64,000 nt of DNA from Microbacteriaceae bacterium (GTDB taxonomy: Bacteria; Actinomycetota; Actinomycetes; Actinomycetales; Microbacteriaceae). Within the stretch, counting starts at the first letter, position 1; each line of letters opens with the position of its first letter. Shown here one piece after another: positions 9,763 through 18,214 of this stretch. Location of the stretch: assembly GCA_004297935.1 (NCBI GenBank), contig SCRE01000014.1, forward strand, positions 248,001-312,000. Reading direction: 5' to 3'. A program made the translations under genes and the position numbers. A model generated the notes under the pieces. The model was not told where the DNA came from. It searched no databases and worked only from the letters and a program-made list of their open reading frames with translations.

Positions 9763-9807
9763 ATAATGTCTAATGCAATAACATGCATTGAATTGCAAAT
9801 AATTGCA
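9763..9807 (-). promoter_or_regulatory. Promoter/operator of the sugar operon with two inverted repeats
   Basis: Two adjacent inverted repeats lie 60-100 bases upstream of the first gene: AATGCA-N6-TGCATT at 9772-9789 and TGCAA-N4-TTGCA at 9794-9807. On the minus strand a CATTAT -10-like hexamer (9763-9768) lies just downstream of them. The stretch is strikingly AT-rich compared with its surroundings. Binding by the operon's SorC regulator is inferred from position and symmetry only. Confidence 0.5.
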
Positions 9808-10657
9808 GCGTGAATACGGTGACTCTCACCTGCAGGGGTATGACGCGATGCTCTGCCTGACCCGGCCTGCTGCGGCCGTCGGAAATACGGCACCGGCACA
9901 ACCTGAAGCCGTGTTCGAAGCCCGTCACGAAAGTACCGTTCTTTCGTGCGTGAAGAGGCCTTCTCGGAAATCAGGGAACAGCCAGATGATGCCCAGGTCT
10001 TAGACGACCTCAGCCGGGTACGGGCTGTGCACTGGCAGTATGGCGGCGGTCGAATGGTGTCAGCTGGATCGGTTGCCGATTGGCAAGGCCTGGGCGGGTG
10101 CAGCTTGTCCGTTGGAGAGGTCGTTGCCGGCCACAGCGGAAGTTAGTTCTCGGCCGTGGCCGTCTGTGCCTGGTGTCGGTAGAGGGTGGCGCGACTCCAT
10201 CCGACCAGCTGCGCCGCCGCGTCCGCGGTCTTGCCGGAGGCTCGCGCGGTGCGAGCGAGTTCGAGTTTCTCGGCGATCAACACAGGGTCGGATTTGGGCC
10301 GGCCGAACCGCGAGGGTGAGTGGAGGGAAAGGTGCGGTGATGGACACGACACTGGCCGTTGTGGCTACGTAAACTTGGGCTGGCCCAGCGTAGAGAATGG
10401 CCGTGGTCTCGTACCATCGGATTGAGCCAGCATTGCTGAGTGACACCCCGGTCGTGGGGAGCGGTACGCGGGGAGTGATTCTCCGGGTAGCGATCGGTGT
10501 CCCAGAGAGTCACGTTGGGTCGGACACGGTGAGCGGATCTTCATGCATCGTGAGGCTGAGGTTGATAAAATTCTTTGATTGGCTGCTGGCTGCGTACGTT
10601 TGTGTCATGTCTGTCTGCGCGCTGACGACAACACACGGGCAGATATTGGGGTGAGCG
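9808..10657. other. Long intergenic region with no intact gene
   Basis: Between the divergent sugar operon and the flavoprotein gene there are about 850 bases with no intact gene on either strand. The only recognisable content is the short recombinase remnant at 10143-10328. A partly matched inverted repeat, with core TGGGCTGGCCCA, lies near 10365-10392. The rest shows no feature I can support. Confidence 0.5.
10143..10328 (-). pseudogene. C-terminal remnant of a serine recombinase/resolvase
   Basis: About 55 codons ending at 10143 read as the C-terminal helix-turn-helix of the resolvase/invertase family: GRPKSDPVLIAEKLELA, then VGWSRATLYRHQ. No catalytic resolvase domain is found upstream in any frame. 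This is a fragment left by a former mobile element between the two operons. The family call rests on the GRPK-linker plus SRATLYR helix pattern only. Confidence 0.55.
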
Positions 10658-11800
10658 GTGGCCGACATGACGATGCGAGCGGAGCGTCTTGACACAGTGG
10701 TCATCGGTGCCGGAGCGATGGGCCTTGCCGCTGCGTGGCAGCTTATGCGCCGCGGTGTATCTGTAACTCTGCTCGAGCGTTTCAATATCGGCAACGTCAT
10801 CGGAGCGTCGCACGGTGCGACGCGCAATTTTAACCAGGCGTACTCTGACCCGGCGTATCTGGCGATGCTTGTCGAAGCGCTTGGTCTTTGGCGCGAACTC
10901 GAAGTGGAGTCCGATCAGACGCTGCTCGACACCGTTGGGATCGTCAACCATGGGGCCAGTCCCGAGTTCGATCAGGTATTCACGGCTATGACAAATGCCG
11001 GAATTCCGGCAGAGTTCCTCCCACCTGTCGAGGCGGCGCGGCGGTGGCCGGGCATGCGCTTTGATACGCGCGTACTGTTTGCGCCGCAATCGGGGCGCCT
11101 CAGAGCGAGTGCCGTACTGCAGGCGCTTCGCGCAGTAGCGCTGGCCGGTGGCGCCGATATCCGCGAAGGCACTGAGGTAACCGGTATCAAGGTGATCGAC
11201 GAGGACAGAGTGCAGTTGTCGACGAGTAACGGCATGATCATGGCTCGGAGGCTCATCGTGACGGCAGGCGCATGGACGGACCAGATCCTTGGCGGTGCAA
11301 TCGAGTTACCGAGGCTTGTCATAACCCAGGAGCAGCCAGCCCACTTCATGCGAACCGATGATAGCTTCGAGTGGCCCAGCTTCAATCACAATCCGACGCA
11401 GGATGACCCCGTTTATGACTACTGGTATTCACCGGTCTACGGCGTATTTACCCCCGGAGAGGGTGTGAAAGTGGGCTGGCATGGCTCCGGCCCTGTGACG
11501 GATCCAGACGCGCGCACGTTTGTCTCCGACCCCGACCAACTCTCGGCGCTCCAACAGTACGTGCGCGAATGGCTACCAGGGGCGGACCCCGACCGGTTCA
11601 CAGAGATTAGCTGCACCTACACTACGACCCCCGACTCCAACTTCGTACTCAAGCACGTCGGCCCAGTGACGGTCGGTGCCGGCTTCTCCGGTCACGGATT
11701 CAAGTTCACGCCGGTCGTCGGCCGTATCCTCGCCGATCTCTCGACCGAGGCGGGCGATGCCCCAGCGCTTCAGCGGCCGCAATGGTGGCACACGTCCTAA
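10658..11800 (+). CDS. FAD-dependent amine oxidase, monomeric sarcosine oxidase/MTOX-like
   Basis: 380 residues of the DAO family. An N-terminal GAGAMGLAAAWQL dinucleotide-binding motif is followed by HGATRNFNQAY, the equivalent of the HGDTR region of sarcosine oxidase. Near the C-terminus ISCTYTTTPD contains Cys319, the residue position that carries covalent flavin in monomeric sarcosine oxidase. GFSGHGFKF, another family signature, follows it. It should oxidise a secondary or N-methyl amine to imine with release of peroxide. The start is a GTG at 10658. It converges on the 2-oxoacid dehydrogenase operon, so a role in supplying an amino acid to that pathway is plausible but inferred. Confidence 0.88.
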   Translation: MADMTMRAERLDTVVIGAGAMGLAAAWQLMRRGVSVTLLERFNIGNVIGASHGATRNFNQAYSDPAYLAMLVEALGLWRELEVESDQTLLDTVGIVNHGASPEFDQVFTAMTNAGIPAEFLPPVEAARRWPGMRFDTRVLFAPQSGRLRASAVLQALRAVALAGGADIREGTEVTGIKVIDEDRVQLSTSNGMIMARRLIVTAGAWTDQILGGAIELPRLVITQEQPAHFMRTDDSFEWPSFNHNPTQDDPVYDYWYSPVYGVFTPGEGVKVGWHGSGPVTDPDARTFVSDPDQLSALQQYVREWLPGADPDRFTEISCTYTTTPDSNFVLKHVGPVTVGAGFSGHGFKFTPVVGRILADLSTEAGDAPALQRPQWWHTS

Positions 11801-11815
11801 CCATCGATCCGATGT

Positions 11816-12826
11816 TCAGAAGCCGCCTTTGACCTTGATGACCGAGCGGCCGGAGTGACTGCCGTTCCTGATGGTTCCGAGCACGGCAACAATGTCCCTG
11901 ATGTTGTGCTCGTTCGTGTACGCATCGGTCCAGCGCGGCCGCAGGTCGGTGCCAATCTGGCCCCAGAGTGCTCGCCGGGCGGCGATGTCGAGTTGTACCG
12001 AATCAATACCTTGAAGCGCGACGCCGCGGAGAATGAACGGCATCACGGTCGCGGGGAGGGAGCTGCCCCCAGTCAGGCCGCTGGCGGCGATGATTCCGCC
12101 ATATTTCAAGGTACTGAGCACGTAGGCGAGGGTTCTTCCACCCACGCTGTCGATGCATGCGGCCCATTTTGCGCGGCCGAGTGGCCGGATGTCCTCGTCG
12201 TCGTTCTCGGGCAGCCGTCCGATGACTTCAGCTGCTCCAAGGCGCCCCAGCGTGGCTGCCGCGCCGGGTTTTCCGGTCGATGCGACGACTTCGTAGCCGA
12301 GCGCGGATAGCAGATCGACGCTAACGGAGCCAACCCCGCCGCTTGCCCCAGTGACGAGAACCGGGCCATCGTCGGGAACGATGCCCCTGGCTCTGATCGC
12401 CTCCACGCTCATGGCGGCTGTGAACCCGGCAGTTCCGATTGCCATCGCATCGCGAGTGCTCAGGTTGCCGAGCGGGACCACCCAGTCCGCCGGATAGCGT
12501 GCATACTCGGCATAACCGCCGTTGACGCCGGTGCCGATCGTGTACCCATGCGCGAGAACGGGGCTCCCCAACGGGAATAGGTCCGAGGAACTCGCGACAA
12601 CGGTGCCCGCCAAGTCGATGCCGGGCACGATCGGGTAATCGCGCACAACGTTTCCACCAGGGACGACGGCGAGCGCATCCTTAAAATTGGCGCTCGAGTA
12701 TTCGATCTCGATGACAACCTCGCCCTCCGGTAAGTCGTCGAGACCGAGGGTCTTCGTGCTCACCGTCACGGAATCGCGATCGCCCTCGACGACGATAGCT
12801 GAAAAGCGGTCCGGGATGGTCGACAT
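11816..12826 (-). CDS. AcuI/YhdH-family acryloyl-CoA reductase-like MDR protein
   Basis: 336-residue zinc-free medium-chain reductase. Family markers are SSANFKDALAV at the start, IPGIDLAGTV, GTAGFTAAMSV, VTGASGGVGSVSV and the C-terminal ending SGRSVIKVKG. AcuI enzymes reduce acryloyl-CoA to propionyl-CoA with NADPH; other members reduce enones or quinones. Its place at the end of an operon with an acyl-CoA-forming dehydrogenase complex and an enoyl-CoA hydratase fits reduction of an enoyl-CoA. The substrate is inferred. Confidence 0.85.
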   Translation of the reverse strand: MSTIPDRFSAIVVEGDRDSVTVSTKTLGLDDLPEGEVVIEIEYSSANFKDALAVVPGGNVVRDYPIVPGIDLAGTVVASSSDLFPLGSPVLAHGYTIGTGVNGGYAEYARYPADWVVPLGNLSTRDAMAIGTAGFTAAMSVEAIRARGIVPDDGPVLVTGASGGVGSVSVDLLSALGYEVVASTGKPGAAATLGRLGAAEVIGRLPENDDEDIRPLGRAKWAACIDSVGGRTLAYVLSTLKYGGIIAASGLTGGSSLPATVMPFILRGVALQGIDSVQLDIAARRALWGQIGTDLRPRWTDAYTNEHNIRDIVAVLGTIRNGSHSGRSVIKVKGGF

Positions 12827-12849
12827 GTATTTCTCTTTCTCAAAGGTGA

Positions 12850-14241
12850 CTATCGGTTGATCGGGCGGAAGTGTGTTGCCGTTACGATCTCGCTGAGCGT
12901 TGGATGGGAGTGGACCGTTCCTGTCACGTCGTCGTAGAGCAGTCCAGCTTCAATGGCGAGGCCCATTTCGGCGATGAGTTCGGTTGCGTGGTTGCCGGTG
13001 ATTGAGGCACCCAAGAGGATGCCTGTTGACGCATCCACGGTGATCCGGTGGCGGCCTGACGTGTCTTGAAGGATGCGTGATTTCGCGACTTCCGCGAACG
13101 GGACGGTGATCTCTTCGGCCGGATATCCCAGAGCGATGGCCTCCGCGAGTCCGAGCCCGACCGTAGCGGCTTCCGGATCGGAAAACACTACGTGCGGTAT
13201 GAGTGCATTCTGCCGGGTTCGTTGCCCGCCGAGGGTTCGTACCGCCGCTATGGCCTCTGCGCCCGCTCGGTGTGCAAGGCCAGGGCCAGCCGTGACATCG
13301 CCGATTGCGGCGATCTGGTCCGTGGCCATGAGAAACTCATCCACGACGATATAGCCGGAATCGCCCAGTGTCACGCCGGCTCGTTCGGCGGCAAGCCCAT
13401 CGCTGTACGGGCGGCGACCGAGGGCGGCCACGATGATGTCAGCGTCGATCAGTGACATGTCGCCACCGGAATCCGTCACCCGAACCGCCGTCTCGGTGAC
13501 ACCATCGAGGCGGGCGCCGAGCATGACCGAGATCCCGAGTCGGTGGAGCCCGCGTAGCACGTCGCTTGCCACCGCTGGAGGGAAGGTGGGGAGAATGGAA
13601 GGGGCCGCTTCCAGGATCGTCACCTTGGACCCGATCTTGGCCAACGCTGTACCAAGTTCGATCCCAGTTGCGCCGGCCCCAACGACGACCGTATTCGTCG
13701 GAATCATGGACATTTGCATCACGCCGGCCGCGTCGAGCATCCGCGCGTGCCCTTCCAGCAGGGGCAACTTTATCGCTTGGGAACCCGTGGCGATGATGGC
13801 ATTGCGGAACTCGAGAATCGTGGATGCCTGGTTTTCGCGTTCGACGCGCAGGGTGGTGGGTCCGGTGAACTTGGCGGTCCCTTCGATGATTGTCACTGAG
13901 GCGGCGGCGAGTTTGCGTCGCACTCCATCACCGAGCGCGGTGACGATGCTGTCCTTCCACTCCTGGAACACACTGAGGTTGACGGTGGTCGGGCCGTCAG
14001 GGGTAACGCCCATTTGCCGGCGTTTACCCTCATCGTGGATGGCGGCTGCGACCTCAATGAGGGCCTTGCTCGGCACGCACCCCTCGAGTAGGGAGACGCC
14101 GCCGACCCCCTGCGCGCCAGCCTTGTCGATCAGGTGAACCTGTCGCCCGGATGTCGCAGCCTCAAGGGCGGCCGTATAGCCGCCCGGGCCGGCGCCGATG
14201 ACGACGAGGTCGACGGATTCCGGCATCTCGCCAACGACCAT
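12850..14241 (-). CDS. Dihydrolipoyl dehydrogenase-like flavoprotein lacking one redox cysteine
   Basis: 463 residues with the full E3 fold: FAD motif GAGPGGYTAALEA, NAD motif GAGATGIELG, ATDQIAAIGDV, and the C-terminal HSHPTLSEIV carrying the His-Glu pair of the dimer interface. The usual active-site GGTCLNxGCIPSK reads GGVSLLEGCVPSK: residue 50 is Ser (codon TCC), while Cys55 is present. Canonical dihydrolipoamide oxidation needs both cysteines, so this protein is either inactive as E3, uses another mechanism, or carries a recent mutation. It is separated from the E2 gene by one base and so belongs to the 2-oxoacid dehydrogenase operon. Confidence 0.85.
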   Translation of the reverse strand: MVVGEMPESVDLVVIGAGPGGYTAALEAATSGRQVHLIDKAGAQGVGGVSLLEGCVPSKALIEVAAAIHDEGKRRQMGVTPDGPTTVNLSVFQEWKDSIVTALGDGVRRKLAAASVTIIEGTAKFTGPTTLRVERENQASTILEFRNAIIATGSQAIKLPLLEGHARMLDAAGVMQMSMIPTNTVVVGAGATGIELGTALAKIGSKVTILEAAPSILPTFPPAVASDVLRGLHRLGISVMLGARLDGVTETAVRVTDSGGDMSLIDADIIVAALGRRPYSDGLAAERAGVTLGDSGYIVVDEFLMATDQIAAIGDVTAGPGLAHRAGAEAIAAVRTLGGQRTRQNALIPHVVFSDPEAATVGLGLAEAIALGYPAEEITVPFAEVAKSRILQDTSGRHRITVDASTGILLGASITGNHATELIAEMGLAIEAGLLYDDVTGTVHSHPTLSEIVTATHFRPINR

Positions 14242-14242
14242 G

Positions 14243-15427
14243 TCAGGTCCCGAGCATTCTGATCGGGTCCGCGATCATTCGCTCCACGTGTGAACTGAAC
14301 TTGCTCAGTTCGCTGCCGTCGATGAGCCTGTGGTCGGCGGAGATTGACAAGGGTAGTGTTGCCCGGATGGCTGGGGCGCCTTCGAACGGCACGACTTTGT
14401 CTTTAATGGGGCCGAAACCGGCGATCGCCACTTGGGGGGGGACCACGAGGGGCGTCCCGTACCACCCACCGAATTTTCCGAAGCTCGAGATGGTGATTGT
14501 TGCTCCGCTGGAGCGTTCCGGTTCCAGGCGGCCTTCGCGGGCAGCGGTGGCGACGTCGGCGATTTGATCGCCCAATTCACGCATCGAAAGGGTTCCCGCA
14601 TCGCGTACGACACCGACTGTCAACCCGTGGGGCACCTCGACTGCGATGCCTAGATTGATTGCTGAATGATAGGTGATTGTGTTGGCGGACAGATCGAGTG
14701 ACGCGTTGAAGTCCGGATAACGTCGCAGTGCTGAGACGATGACCGATGCGAACAGGGTTGTAAAGGTTACGCGACTCTCAAGTTCCTCTCGGAGCAACGC
14801 ACGTGCCGATACGAGGGCCACCGCGTCGACCTCGCGCAGATCAGTGATAAGTGGCACCTGTGCCCATGCGTCGGAAAGTGTGGCGCCGATGGTCGAGCGC
14901 ATCCGGGAGAGCTTTTCCACATGATCACCGAGAGTCTCTTCGGGTTGACGCGTTGTGGCGTTAGCCGTTGCCGTAACGGCTGCGTCGAGGTCTGAATTGA
15001 GAACTCGTCCGCCTGGGCCGGTTCCTGTAATCTCCTCGAGGCTGATCTCGAGTTGGGCGGCGCGGCGTCGAACGGTCGGAGCTGCCGGAACTCTGCGTAC
15101 CAGGGATACGGCCGGGCGCGCCTGCGATTCTGATTGTAACGGTGTGGGCGCTGCGACCTGTTTCGCGTCAGAGTCTGGACCGGGTGTGTCATCTGAGAGG
15201 ACGGCCAGGGTGGCGCCGACGTTGATTGACTCTCCCTCCTGTGCCCCATGTCTGACCATGGTCCCGGTGACTGGGCTAGGGATCTCGACGACCGATTTCG
15301 CGGTCTCCACCTCGACCATTGGTTCCATGTACACGAGCGGTCCGCCTTCGTCGACGAGCCACGTGACGATCTCGGCATCGGCTAGGCCTTCTCCGACATC
15401 CGGTAGGGCAAATTCGGTTGTGCTCAC
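14243..15427 (-). CDS. 2-oxoacid dehydrogenase E2, dihydrolipoamide acyltransferase
   Basis: 394 residues. One lipoyl domain has the lipoylated lysine at residue 44 in VETAKSVVEIP. A peripheral-subunit-binding domain (RRRAAQLEISLEEITGTG) follows, then a catalytic acyltransferase domain ending in SADHRLIDGSE with the HxxxDG active site. It transfers the acyl group from E1 to CoA. The start overlaps the E1 beta stop by four bases. A branched-chain-type (Bkd) complex is more likely than pyruvate dehydrogenase because E1 is split into alpha and beta and an aminotransferase is upstream; the substrate itself is inferred. Confidence 0.93.
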   Translation of the reverse strand: MSTTEFALPDVGEGLADAEIVTWLVDEGGPLVYMEPMVEVETAKSVVEIPSPVTGTMVRHGAQEGESINVGATLAVLSDDTPGPDSDAKQVAAPTPLQSESQARPAVSLVRRVPAAPTVRRRAAQLEISLEEITGTGPGGRVLNSDLDAAVTATANATTRQPEETLGDHVEKLSRMRSTIGATLSDAWAQVPLITDLREVDAVALVSARALLREELESRVTFTTLFASVIVSALRRYPDFNASLDLSANTITYHSAINLGIAVEVPHGLTVGVVRDAGTLSMRELGDQIADVATAAREGRLEPERSSGATITISSFGKFGGWYGTPLVVPPQVAIAGFGPIKDKVVPFEGAPAIRATLPLSISADHRLIDGSELSKFSSHVERMIADPIRMLGT

Positions 15428-16407
15428 GTCAGTGCCTCCACCGTTCGTCGGACTGCGTTCTTAACCCGTGCCACATTCGGTAGGTAGTACTGCTCGATAC
15501 CGGGTACCGGGTAGGGGGCATCCGGCGCGCACACCCGTAAAACTGGTGCGCGCAGGTCATAGAACGCCTCTTCCTGGATCGTTGCGACAACTTCGGCGCC
15601 GAACCCGGCCGACAGCGGTGCCTCGTGCACGATCACGCACCGCCCGGTGGCGATGACGTTTTCGACGACACCCTCCACGTCGAACGGCACGAGCGTGCGC
15701 AGGTCAATGACCCGCACGCTGATGCCTTCGGCTTCAAGCTCTTCCGCCGCCTTCTCGGCGAGTTGCACTGCCGCGCTCCACGCGATGACGGTCACGTCCC
15801 TGCCTTCCCGTGCGATCCTGACCTTTCCGAAATCGACGAGATGTTCGCCTTCGGGCACGTCACCACGCACGAGCCGGTAGCCACGTAGCGGCTCCAAGAA
15901 GAGGACCGGGTCTTCATCCCTGATTGCCTGCAGGAGCAGACCCTTTGTGTCAGAGGGAGTGGATGGCGCTACGACCTTCAGACCTGGTGACTGCACATAT
16001 TGCGCCTCAAGTGCGTCGGAGTGCATTTCAGGTGTGCGCACTCCGCCGCCGAAGGGCGCGCGGATTGTCAGTGCCGGGGAAAACCGGCCCTGGGAGCGGA
16101 ACCGGTATCTGGCAACCTGTTGGGTGATCTGGTGAAAAGCTTGTGCCCCGAATCCGAGGAATTGGAGCTCTGCTACAGGTCGTAGCCCGGAAATCGATAG
16201 TCCCAGCGCGGAGCCGATGATGGCACCTTCGGAAATGGGCATGTCGATCACCCGGTCGCCTCCGAACTCGTCGAGCAGGCCTGCCGTTGCGCGAAACACG
16301 CCACCGAGTACACCGACGTCTTCGCCCAGGACCATAACGCGCTCGTCCCTGGCCATCTCATAGGCAAGTGTCGTGCGTACGGCGTCGAGAATTGTCATCT
16401 CTGTCAT
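15424..16407 (-). CDS. 2-oxoacid dehydrogenase E1 component, beta subunit
   Basis: 327 residues matching the transketolase-like E1 beta fold: VLGEDVGVLGGVFRAT, FGGGVRTPEMHSDALEA, IVHEAPLSAGFGAEV and the C-terminal PYPVPGIEQYYLPN. It forms the heterotetrameric thiamine-diphosphate enzyme with the alpha subunit encoded immediately upstream; the genes overlap by four bases. Length is normal for the family. Confidence 0.94.
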   Translation of the reverse strand: MTEMTILDAVRTTLAYEMARDERVMVLGEDVGVLGGVFRATAGLLDEFGGDRVIDMPISEGAIIGSALGLSISGLRPVAELQFLGFGAQAFHQITQQVARYRFRSQGRFSPALTIRAPFGGGVRTPEMHSDALEAQYVQSPGLKVVAPSTPSDTKGLLLQAIRDEDPVLFLEPLRGYRLVRGDVPEGEHLVDFGKVRIAREGRDVTVIAWSAAVQLAEKAAEELEAEGISVRVIDLRTLVPFDVEGVVENVIATGRCVIVHEAPLSAGFGAEVVATIQEEAFYDLRAPVLRVCAPDAPYPVPGIEQYYLPNVARVKNAVRRTVEALT

Positions 16408-17405
16408 GCCACGCCCGCCCCTTGTTCCCGGAACTGCTGTCGTTGCCGCTCAAACCGGGCCGGCGGGTTCGCGTATACATGATTGAACACCCCGTCCAGC
16501 TGCGGAGCTGGCTGTTCCTGCGCCCACTTCAGTGCCGTCTGGAGTTCGTCCTGGATGCGCACGTCGTCTCTCTCGGCCGTATCATCGTCCCAGAGGGAGG
16601 CAGCACGCAGGATTGCCTCAAGGCGGACGATGGGGTCATCGCGTTCCATCGCGGCATGCTTTTCGGCGTCGCGGTAGCGCGAAGCGTCGTCGTTGGTGTT
16701 ATGCGCTCCCAGGCGGTAGGTGCGGCATTCCAGGAGGGTTGGACCGCCGCCTGCCCGCGCTCGGGTAACCGCATTGCTCACAGCGTCGAATACGGTTTCG
16801 AAATCGTTGCCGTCGATCGATGTGGCAGGCATCCCGAAGCCTAGGCCGCGGTCGGCGATCGAGCTTGCCGCGGTTTGGCGAGAGAACGGAGTCGAGATCG
16901 CCCACTGATTGTTCTGGACTACAAAGACCACAGGTGCTTTCGTCACCGCGGCAAGGTTGCACGCTTCAAAGAAATCTCCTTCGCTGGAGCCACCGTCACC
17001 GACGAATGCGACGACGACGCCGTCGAGCTTTTGAATTTTGAAACCCCAGGCGAGGCCGACTGCGTGAGGCAGCTGCGCCGCGAGTGAGACTTGGTTGCAC
17101 AACGCATTGACGCCCGCAGGGACAGTGAACCCGGCCGGGTCGTACATGTACATTTGGAACAGCAGCGAAAGCGGCACGCCGTGTCGCACGAGTGCCGGCA
17201 GCTCACGGTACTGGGGAACAATCCAGTCGATTGCCGGATTGAGTGCGAATGCTGCGCCGGCGAGGGTCGCTTCTTGGCCGCGTGCCTCGCCGAAGGTGCC
17301 GAACACCCCCTGTCGTTGAAGGCCAACCGCGAACTTGTCGACAGCGCGGGACAGGCGCATGAGTTGCAGGGCCTCGATCATCGTTTCTTGGCGAGTGGGC
17401 ATCAC
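16404..17405 (-). CDS. 2-oxoacid dehydrogenase E1 component, alpha subunit
   Basis: 333 residues with the thiamine-diphosphate motif GDGGSSEGDFFEACNLA ending at NNQWAIS, and the phosphorylation-loop region RLGAHNTNDDASRYR. It decarboxylates a 2-oxoacid and reductively acylates the E2 lipoyl group. It overlaps the enoyl-CoA hydratase stop upstream and the E1 beta start downstream by four bases each, so the whole set is translationally coupled. The sequence is of BkdA/PdhA type; chain length of the substrate is not deducible. Confidence 0.94.
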   Translation of the reverse strand: MMPTRQETMIEALQLMRLSRAVDKFAVGLQRQGVFGTFGEARGQEATLAGAAFALNPAIDWIVPQYRELPALVRHGVPLSLLFQMYMYDPAGFTVPAGVNALCNQVSLAAQLPHAVGLAWGFKIQKLDGVVVAFVGDGGSSEGDFFEACNLAAVTKAPVVFVVQNNQWAISTPFSRQTAASSIADRGLGFGMPATSIDGNDFETVFDAVSNAVTRARAGGGPTLLECRTYRLGAHNTNDDASRYRDAEKHAAMERDDPIVRLEAILRAASLWDDDTAERDDVRIQDELQTALKWAQEQPAPQLDGVFNHVYANPPARFERQRQQFREQGAGVA

Positions 17406-18214
17406 CGCTCCCCATACGGTGTATCACGGGCGGCGAGAAATGCGCCCATGCCCTGTTCGCTGAGCGTGTTCATGAGGTTTTCCTTTTCCGTGACGCCGTG
17501 GGAGGCGAGGAGGTAGGTATCGACCCAGCGGTGCGCCGATTGTGCCGAATGGAATCCCTGGATGTCCATGGTGAGCCGCACCGCCCGTTTGGCGAGCGTG
17601 AGGGCGTACGAGGGGGCGTTGGCGATGCGACGCGCGATGCGTTGTGTTTCAGCTGCGAGCCGGTCTGGTGGGACTACCCAATTCACCAGGCCGAGTTCTC
17701 GCGCACGGTCCGCTGAGATCCGGTCACCGGTCAGATACAGTTCGTTGAAGCCTTTGAAACTTGTGAGCCAGGGCAACAGCAGCAGGGGGGACAGGGCGCC
17801 ATGGCGGATCTCCGGTTCACCGAACGTTGCGCTGTCCGCCGCAATGGTCAGGTCGCCCACGAGTGCAATGTTGCACCCCGCAGCGAGCGCGAACCCATTC
17901 ACAGCGGTGAGCACCGGTTTGTCCGCATACCACAGCTTGCGGATGACCTCGGCATTCCCAGCCGTGTGGGCATCCCACGAGATAGAATCATTCGGCAGGC
18001 CATCCGCGTCAAGGTCGATGCCGACACTGAACGACTTAGCACCGCTGGCGGTGAGTACAATCACGCGCACATTGTCGTCGCCGGTCAGCTGGTCGATCGC
18101 GCCGGCCAACTCGGCGAACGTCTGCTGACGTATCGCGTTGAGTTTATCCGGGCGGTTGATGCAGATCGTGCCGACCCGGTCTTCTGTCGTGACGAGTATG
18201 TCATCGAACGTCAT
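17402..18214 (-). CDS. Enoyl-CoA hydratase/isomerase family protein
   Basis: 270-residue crotonase-fold protein. It has the oxyanion-hole segments SFSVGIDLDA and ALAAGCNIALVGDLTIAA, and the ATFGEPEIRHG region where catalytic Glu residues lie in hydratases. It could hydrate the enoyl-CoA produced downstream of the 2-oxoacid dehydrogenase step. It overlaps both neighbours by four bases. Members also act as isomerases, dehalogenases or hydrolases, so the reaction is inferred from context. Confidence 0.88.
   Translation of the reverse strand: MTFDDILVTTEDRVGTICINRPDKLNAIRQQTFAELAGAIDQLTGDDNVRVIVLTASGAKSFSVGIDLDADGLPNDSISWDAHTAGNAEVIRKLWYADKPVLTAVNGFALAAGCNIALVGDLTIAADSATFGEPEIRHGALSPLLLLPWLTSFKGFNELYLTGDRISADRARELGLVNWVVPPDRLAAETQRIARRIANAPSYALTLAKRAVRLTMDIQGFHSAQSAHRWVDTYLLASHGVTEKENLMNTLSEQGMGAFLAARDTPYGER

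Noticed and set aside
10365-10392. Inverted repeat with core TGGGCTGGCCCA as a terminator
   Set aside because: Arms are imperfect, no U-tract follows and no gene ends nearby.
16368-16844. Plus-strand frame across the E1 alpha gene
   Set aside because: Antisense shadow of a well-supported gene; no motif.
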